A DNA stretch of 52,413 nt from Verrucomicrobiia bacterium (lineage in GTDB: Bacteria; Verrucomicrobiota; Verrucomicrobiia; Limisphaerales; JADLHS01), in the NCBI GenBank assembly GCA_011525685.1, contig WYBW01000161.1, forward strand, positions 1 to 52,413, in the 5' to 3' direction. The translations under genes were made by a program, and so were the position numbers. Shown here one piece after another: positions 48,641 through 52,413 of this stretch (position 1 is the stretch's first letter; every line of letters begins with the position of its first letter). Under the pieces are notes generated by a model. It made no database searches. It worked only from the letters and a program-made list of their open reading frames with translations, and was not told where the DNA came from.

Positions 48641-49138
48641 TTAACCATCTGACGCCTCCTCCAGTGTCCACTCGTTGCGTCCATCCGGATGGCAGTGGCA
48701 GTGCGCGGCAAAGAATCCACCGCGATGTCGCCAGAACCAGGGCCAGAGGCTTTCGCGATCGGTCTGGGGCAGATTCAATTTGTCCAGTGCCGACCGCGTG
48801 AAGAACCGGAAGTTGCCTTCGCGATGATCAGCAGGCAGGACTTTCAGCTTCATTCTCACCTCGAACAAGAACATCAGCCAGTGGGCGCTGCCCTGGTAGC
48901 CTTGTTCGCTGACGATGCCCGTCAAATGCAGGTCGGCGGGTTGGATCGCCAGACCCAATTCCTCGCGCGCCTCGCGGCAGGCGCAGGCGTAAGGGGATTC
49001 ACCCTCGTCCGTGTGGAGTTTTCCGCCGGGCGGGCTCCAGCAACCACGATTCGGCTCCTGCGCGCGTTCCAGCAGCAGCACTTCGTCGCGTTCGTTGAAG
49101 CAATAGAGCAGGGTGGCGATCTTGTGGGGCAATTTCAC
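48641..49138 (-). CDS. Nudix hydrolase
   Basis: About 165 residues from GTG 49138 (MKLPHKIATLLYCFNERDEV). The frame stays open to 49276 but that part translates a dispersed repeat, so it is excluded. The Nudix box is GGKLHTDEGESPYACACREA, then REELGL, with two more residues than usual between GGK and GES. The REAREE helix that binds metal is intact. WLMFLFEVRMK and the FFTRSALDKL-like helix follow. Nudix enzymes split nucleoside diphosphates linked to another group. An 8-oxo-dGTP-type clean-up role is possible but not shown. Confidence 0.88.
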   Translation of the reverse strand: MKLPHKIATLLYCFNERDEVLLLERAQEPNRGCWSPPGGKLHTDEGESPYACACREAREELGLAIQPADLHLTGIVSEQGYQGSAHWLMFLFEVRMKLKVLPADHREGNFRFFTRSALDKLNLPQTDRESLWPWFWRHRGGFFAAHCHCHPDGRNEWTLEEASDG

Positions 49139-49199
49139 TGCCGGAAGTGAAGCAATCCGTGCGCAACACGGCAAGTTCCGCGCAGCTTGGCCGGGCGCC

Positions 49200-49273
49200 G
49201 GAGAGGTGGCCTGCCAACTGCCCGGTCCACTGGGCGGGTGGCAAGCCGTCTCTCCGCCAGACCGGCAGACGCG
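49200..49273. repeat. Dispersed GC-rich repeat, copy 2
   Basis: GGAGAGGTGGCCTGCCAACT, then CCACTGGGCGGGTGGCAA and ACCGGCAGAC, align with 8155-8230. This copy lies in the 297-bp gap 49139-49435 between the Nudix start and the PQQ-propeller gene. It makes a false 46-codon extension of the Nudix frame. Confidence 0.65.
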
Positions 49274-49382
49274 CAAACAACCGAGATGTCCTCATTGCCG
49301 AGTCTGGTGGCGCTTGTCGCGCTGCGACAAGCCGCGCCGCGTTCAACGGCGCAACGAAGTGACGAAAGATTTGCAGGCCGTT

Positions 49383-49410
49383 CCGCCCGCCCGGCGCGGG
49401 CGGCTTTGTT
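49383..49410. terminator. Hairpin downstream of the PQQ-propeller gene
   Basis: CCGCCCGC (49383-49390) pairs with GCGGGCGG (49396-49403) around loop CCGGC. On the plus strand it is followed by CTTTGTT. On the minus strand, the direction of the propeller gene that ends at 49436, there is no T run. It may act as a transcript-end stabiliser more than a true terminator. Confidence 0.4.
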
Positions 49411-49435
49411 GCCGCGCGCCGAACCCCCACCAAAA

Positions 49436-50758
49436 TCACTTGCCGATGCAATACAGCTTGCTGCCGGTGCGGATGAACAGGTTGCCTTGTGAGATGGCGA
49501 TGCTGGAACGCAGATCGTTGTCGTGGTCGTCACCCATGGAAACGGTGCGGAGGAGTTTGAATTCCTTGCCGGCTTCGACCACGAAGACTTCGCCGCGGAA
49601 ATTCATGAAGTAAATTTTGCCGTCCGCGGCCGTGGGCGAGGATTCAATTTTCGGGCGCGAGGTCAGTTCGCCCACCCACTCCGATTTGCCGGTGGCCGGG
49701 TCCACGCAACTGATCGCCTTGGTCTGGCGTTCGCCATTCACGACCCAGAATTTGCCCTGGTAGAAGAGCGGGGTGGCCACGTCGGTGGACACCTCGCGTT
49801 CCGAACTGGTCCAGGCCAGGTCGGAGTCGGTCAGATTGCCATTGAGTCCGAGCTTAACGGCATAGATCGGCGCACCCTTGGGCGCGGAACCCAGGGCCAC
49901 GCCGGCCCCGGCGGTCGCCGAGGGCACCAGCCGCCAATGACTGATCTTTTGCGGATTCCACGTGCCCCAGCGCCACAGTTCCTTTCCGGTCTGCAAATCA
50001 TGGCCGGTGATGCAGTCGCCGCCGGTTACGATCAATTCGGTGCGTCCGGCGTGCGTGTAGGGAATAGGTGTGGTGAAGGACTCGCGCGATTCAGCCACGG
50101 CCTCGCTCGGGCGGTTTTGTTTCCACATTTCCTTGCCGGTTTGCGGATCGAGTGCCAGCAGGTAAGAATCGTTTGGACCATCCGCGCGTCCGCTGCCGCG
50201 CACGGGCACGTCGCGTTGCAGCACCTGGATGAACAGCTTTCCGTCGTACAACGTGGGACTGGTGGAGTAGGTCCAAAGAAAGGCGAACGAGCCATAATCC
50301 TTCTGGATGTTGCGCGACCAGACCTTCTTTCCGGAAAAGTCAAAGGCCGCCAGGTCGCCGTTGCCGTAGTAAAAGAAGACCAGTCTTCCGTCGGTCGTGG
50401 GCGAGGGCGACGCGAAGTTGCTGCGGTCGTCCCGGCTGAAGCCCGCGCCACACTCCTCATTCCAGAGCACCTTGCCCGTCTGGCGGTCGAGGGCGATGGC
50501 CCGCAGCGTCCGGGACTTGAGGTCGGTGGAACTGACGAAGACCGTGTCGCCCCAAATAATGGGAGTGGCGGCGGATGGGCCGGGCATGTCGGTCACCCAC
50601 TTCACGTTCTCGGTCTTGGAAAAACTGTCGGGCAGATTTTTCTCGGTGGACGAGCCGTTGAAGTGCGGCCCGCGCCAGTGGGGCCAGTGCTCGGCGCCGG
50701 CGGTCGTGGCGAGCAGACCGGCCAGCGTGACGACAAGAAGTGTGTTCGTTCGTTTCAT
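49436..50758 (-). CDS. Secreted PQQ-like beta-propeller repeat protein
   Basis: 440 residues with a signal peptide (MKRTNTLLVVTLAGLLATTA, cleaved near GAEHW). The family opening HWPHWRGPHFNGSS and several propeller blades with a D-x-x-T-G-K-x-x-W motif are visible (LDRQTGKVLWNEECG, LDPQTGKEMWKQNRP, DLQTGKELWRWGTW, DPATGKSEWVGELT). It lacks the cytochrome and active-site segments of PQQ dehydrogenases. It is therefore a BamB-like or binding-type propeller, not a demonstrated enzyme. Such proteins are numerous in Verrucomicrobia and Planctomycetes. It is divergent from the leuB-like gene, with 126 bp between the starts. Confidence 0.88.
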   Translation of the reverse strand: MKRTNTLLVVTLAGLLATTAGAEHWPHWRGPHFNGSSTEKNLPDSFSKTENVKWVTDMPGPSAATPIIWGDTVFVSSTDLKSRTLRAIALDRQTGKVLWNEECGAGFSRDDRSNFASPSPTTDGRLVFFYYGNGDLAAFDFSGKKVWSRNIQKDYGSFAFLWTYSTSPTLYDGKLFIQVLQRDVPVRGSGRADGPNDSYLLALDPQTGKEMWKQNRPSEAVAESRESFTTPIPYTHAGRTELIVTGGDCITGHDLQTGKELWRWGTWNPQKISHWRLVPSATAGAGVALGSAPKGAPIYAVKLGLNGNLTDSDLAWTSSEREVSTDVATPLFYQGKFWVVNGERQTKAISCVDPATGKSEWVGELTSRPKIESSPTAADGKIYFMNFRGEVFVVEAGKEFKLLRTVSMGDDHDNDLRSSIAISQGNLFIRTGSKLYCIGK

Positions 50759-50884
50759 GTGGTTTCGGGATTGTTCGACGCTTCACGCCCCATTTCAATT
50801 CGATTCGGCGACAAAATTCCATTGCCAGAGGGGGCGCAGCCGTTAGCATGGCCGCCCTGTTTGACAGGGAAAATCAATCCATAC

Positions 50885-51988
50885 ATGAAGACTTACGACA
50901 TTGCGGTGATTGGCGGCGATGGCACCGGGCCGGAAGTGGCCGCCGAAGGGCTGAAGGTGGCCGAGGCGGCGGCGAAAAAGTTCGGGTTCAAGCTCAACTG
51001 GCATCACTACGACTTTGGCGGTGACCGCTACCTCAAGACCGGCGAAGTGCTGCCGGACAGCGCGGTCGAGGAACTGCGCAAGTTCAAGGCGATCTTTCTC
51101 GGGGCGGTCGGCCATCCGCAGGTCAAGCCCGGCATTCTGGAGAAGGGAATTCTCCTGCGGCTGCGTTTCGAGTTGGAGCAATACATCAACCTGCGTCCGG
51201 TGAAGCTCTACCGCGCACAGGATTGTCCGCTCAAGGACAAGGGGCCGGAGCATGTGGACTTCGTGGTCGTGCGCGAGAACAACGAAGGCCTCTACACCGG
51301 CGCCGGCGGATTTCTGTTCAAGGGGACGCCACACGAAGTCGCGCTCCAGGAATCCGTGAACACCCGGCGCGGCGTGGAGCGTTGCCTGAAATACGCGTTT
51401 GAACTGACGAAGAAGCAACGCGGCGGCAAACCGTGGAAAGGGTTGAAGCCGGAGGATGTTTCCGCCGGCAAAACCGCCCAACTCACGCTCTGTGGCAAAA
51501 CGAACGTGCTCACTTTCGCGTTCGATCTCTGGGAACGCGCCTTCATCGAGATGAGCGCAAAATACCCGACGGTGAAGCGCGATTACGCTCACGTGGACGC
51601 CACGTGCATGTGGTTCGTGAAGAACCCCGAGTGGTTTGACGTGATCGTCACCGACAACATGTTTGGCGACATCATCACGGACCTGGCGGCGATGATTCAG
51701 GGTGGGCTGGGCGTGGCGGCGGGCGGCAACATCAATCCCGAAGGCACGAGCATGTTCGAGCCGATGGGCGGCAGCGCGCCCAAATACACCGGTCAAAACG
51801 TCATCAATCCCATCGCAGCCATCAACGCCGCCGGAATGATGCTCGACTTCTTGGGAGAGTCGCAGGCTGCCGCCGCGATCGAGGCCGCGGTCATCAACCT
51901 CATCAACACGAAGATCAAGTCGCTGGCCGCGGGCAAGATGGGCTACGGAACGCGCGAAGTGGGCGATCTCATCGCTGCGGCGGTCTAG
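50885..51988 (+). CDS. leuB: Isocitrate/isopropylmalate dehydrogenase family, probable 3-isopropylmalate dehydrogenase
   Basis: 367 residues from ATG 50885 (MKTYDIAVIGGDGTGPEVAA). The same frame is open to 49523, but that part is antisense to the propeller gene and is rejected. The beta-decarboxylating dehydrogenase motifs are IGGDGTGPEV, LLRLRFELEQYINLRPVKLY (substrate Arg residues), VVVRENNEGLYTGAGG, and VTDNMFGDIITDLAAMIQGG with the metal-binding Asp residues, followed by GGSAPKYTGQNVINPIAAIN for NAD. LeuB oxidises 3-isopropylmalate in leucine synthesis. Close relatives use isocitrate or tartrate, and specificity is not certain from sequence. No other leu gene is in view. Confidence 0.88.
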   Translation: MKTYDIAVIGGDGTGPEVAAEGLKVAEAAAKKFGFKLNWHHYDFGGDRYLKTGEVLPDSAVEELRKFKAIFLGAVGHPQVKPGILEKGILLRLRFELEQYINLRPVKLYRAQDCPLKDKGPEHVDFVVVRENNEGLYTGAGGFLFKGTPHEVALQESVNTRRGVERCLKYAFELTKKQRGGKPWKGLKPEDVSAGKTAQLTLCGKTNVLTFAFDLWERAFIEMSAKYPTVKRDYAHVDATCMWFVKNPEWFDVIVTDNMFGDIITDLAAMIQGGLGVAAGGNINPEGTSMFEPMGGSAPKYTGQNVINPIAAINAAGMMLDFLGESQAAAAIEAAVINLINTKIKSLAAGKMGYGTREVGDLIAAAV

Positions 51989-52097
51989 CTTGCGCAGTTG
52001 AACTGAATCCGAAGCGGATCGTCGCGCTCCATGCGCAGCACACTCAGTGACTGGCGCGGGCCGGGGCCGCTGGATTCAACTGCGGAAGCGGTTGAGT

Positions 52098-52246
52098 GAG
52101 AATCCAAAATCCGAAGGCCGCAGGCCGAAAGAATTCCGAAATCCGAGGCCCGAATAGCTTGCCTGCTCGAGCGTGCCCCCGCCCTTCAGATTTCGGGCTT
52201 CGGTCTTCGTTCGGATTTCGATTTTTCGGACTTCGGACCTCGACCC
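52098..52246. repeat. TCCGAA-rich dispersed repeat, copy 2
   Basis: GAAAGAATTCCGAAATCCGA on the left and TTCGTTCGGATTTCGATTTT on the right repeat the layout of 30606-30757, again ending GGACCTCGACCCA. It fills most of the 367-bp gap 51989-52355, which otherwise holds only the promoter of the last gene. Confidence 0.8.
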
Positions 52247-52312
52247 ATATCCACGTTTACGTTCGACTTCAGAGCATTGTTGCTGACAAGCCTTTGCCGC
52301 GGTTTTGATAGT

Positions 52313-52341
52313 TTGACCTGGGCGATACCCTTCCTTAAACT
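52313..52341 (+). promoter_or_regulatory. Predicted sigma-70 promoter of the serA-like gene
   Basis: TTGACC (52313-52318), a 17-bp spacer and TAAACT (52336-52341). Transcription would begin near 52348, leaving a leader of fewer than 10 nt before ATG 52356, nearly leaderless. No Shine-Dalgarno is present. Confidence 0.4.
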
Positions 52342-52355
52342 CCTTGTTCCGTTCT

Positions 52356-52413
52356 ATGAAGATACTGGTCTGTGACCCGATTTCGCCCAAGGGGATTTCA
52401 CTCTTGCAGCAGC
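52356..52413 (+). CDS. serA: N-terminus of D-3-phosphoglycerate dehydrogenase (partial)
   Basis: ATG 52356 opens MKILVCDPISPKGISLLQQ, which runs off the window. This opening (K-I-L-V-x-D-x-I-x-x-x-G-I-x-L-L) is typical of SerA, the first enzyme of serine synthesis from 3-phosphoglycerate. Only 19 codons are visible, so another 2-hydroxyacid dehydrogenase is possible. Confidence 0.65.
   Translation, partial: MKILVCDPISPKGISLLQQ

Noticed and set aside
49139..49276. 46-codon extension of the Nudix gene
   Set aside because: It is translation of the dispersed repeat 49200-49273.
49523..50884. 454-codon N-terminal extension of the leuB-like gene
   Set aside because: It is antisense to the PQQ-propeller gene. 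The dehydrogenase family begins at ATG 50885 with the nucleotide-binding strand.

Overview
This 52.4 kb window is high-GC (visibly above 60%) bacterial chromosome. Gene content, frequent GTG/TTG starts, weak Shine-Dalgarno sites and repeated in-frame palindromes fit a Verrucomicrobiota genome, perhaps of the Pedosphaera/Limisphaera kind. That placement is inference from gene families; there is no rRNA here. I see no tRNA, CRISPR array or prophage.

Layout. 0.1-6.2 kb: a giant alpha-2-macroglobulin-like protein on the minus strand. 6.4-8.3 kb: a DUF433/DUF5615 toxin-antitoxin pair with a frameshifted toxin, a possible transposase relic and a MOSC protein. 8.3-15.0 kb, plus strand: a SNF2-type helicase, a Gfo/Idh/MocA oxidoreductase behind a good promoter, a repeat-filled gap, and an MFS transporter closed by a clear terminator. 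15.0-15.9 kb: a leftover 3' end of a quinoprotein gene and a VapBC-like pair whose toxin carries an in-frame amber codon. 15.9-30.5 kb, all minus: a three-part quinoprotein (TIM barrel, PQQ propeller, cytochrome c), dnaE, an HMGL-type aldolase, a GH172/DUF2961 hydrolase, a ParE-type toxin-antitoxin pair and a DUF5107/TPR protein. 30.9-37.3 kb: a surface-glycan group (DegT aminotransferase, methyltransferase, GT4 glycosyltransferase, and a barrel-like/Kdo-kinase fusion). 37.4-40.1 kb: an H-box mini-protein and an ECF sigma/anti-sigma-like/Spy-like set. 40.1-48.5 kb, minus: copper P-type ATPase overlapping MTA phosphorylase, a second nucleosidase, a 3'-5' exonuclease, a membrane-anchored serpin, a 12-residue lysine-rich micro-gene and apgM. 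48.6-52.4 kb: Nudix hydrolase, a PQQ-propeller protein, leuB-like dehydrogenase and the first 19 codons of a serA-like gene.

The most striking signal is dnaE. A 912-bp unit bounded by inverted GTGGGACAGGC ends, encoding a REP-associated tyrosine transposase (RAYT) with HUH and Tyr motifs, lies in frame inside the replicative polymerase. The reading frame is open from the polymerase PHP domain through the transposase to the polymerase clamp-binding motif. A second unrelated palindromic insertion lies in frame further upstream in dnaE. Related palindromes are also built in frame into the alpha-2-macroglobulin and quinoprotein genes, and a different palindrome into the DUF5107 gene. Together this looks like a RAYT/REP system that has colonised coding sequences as translated inserts.
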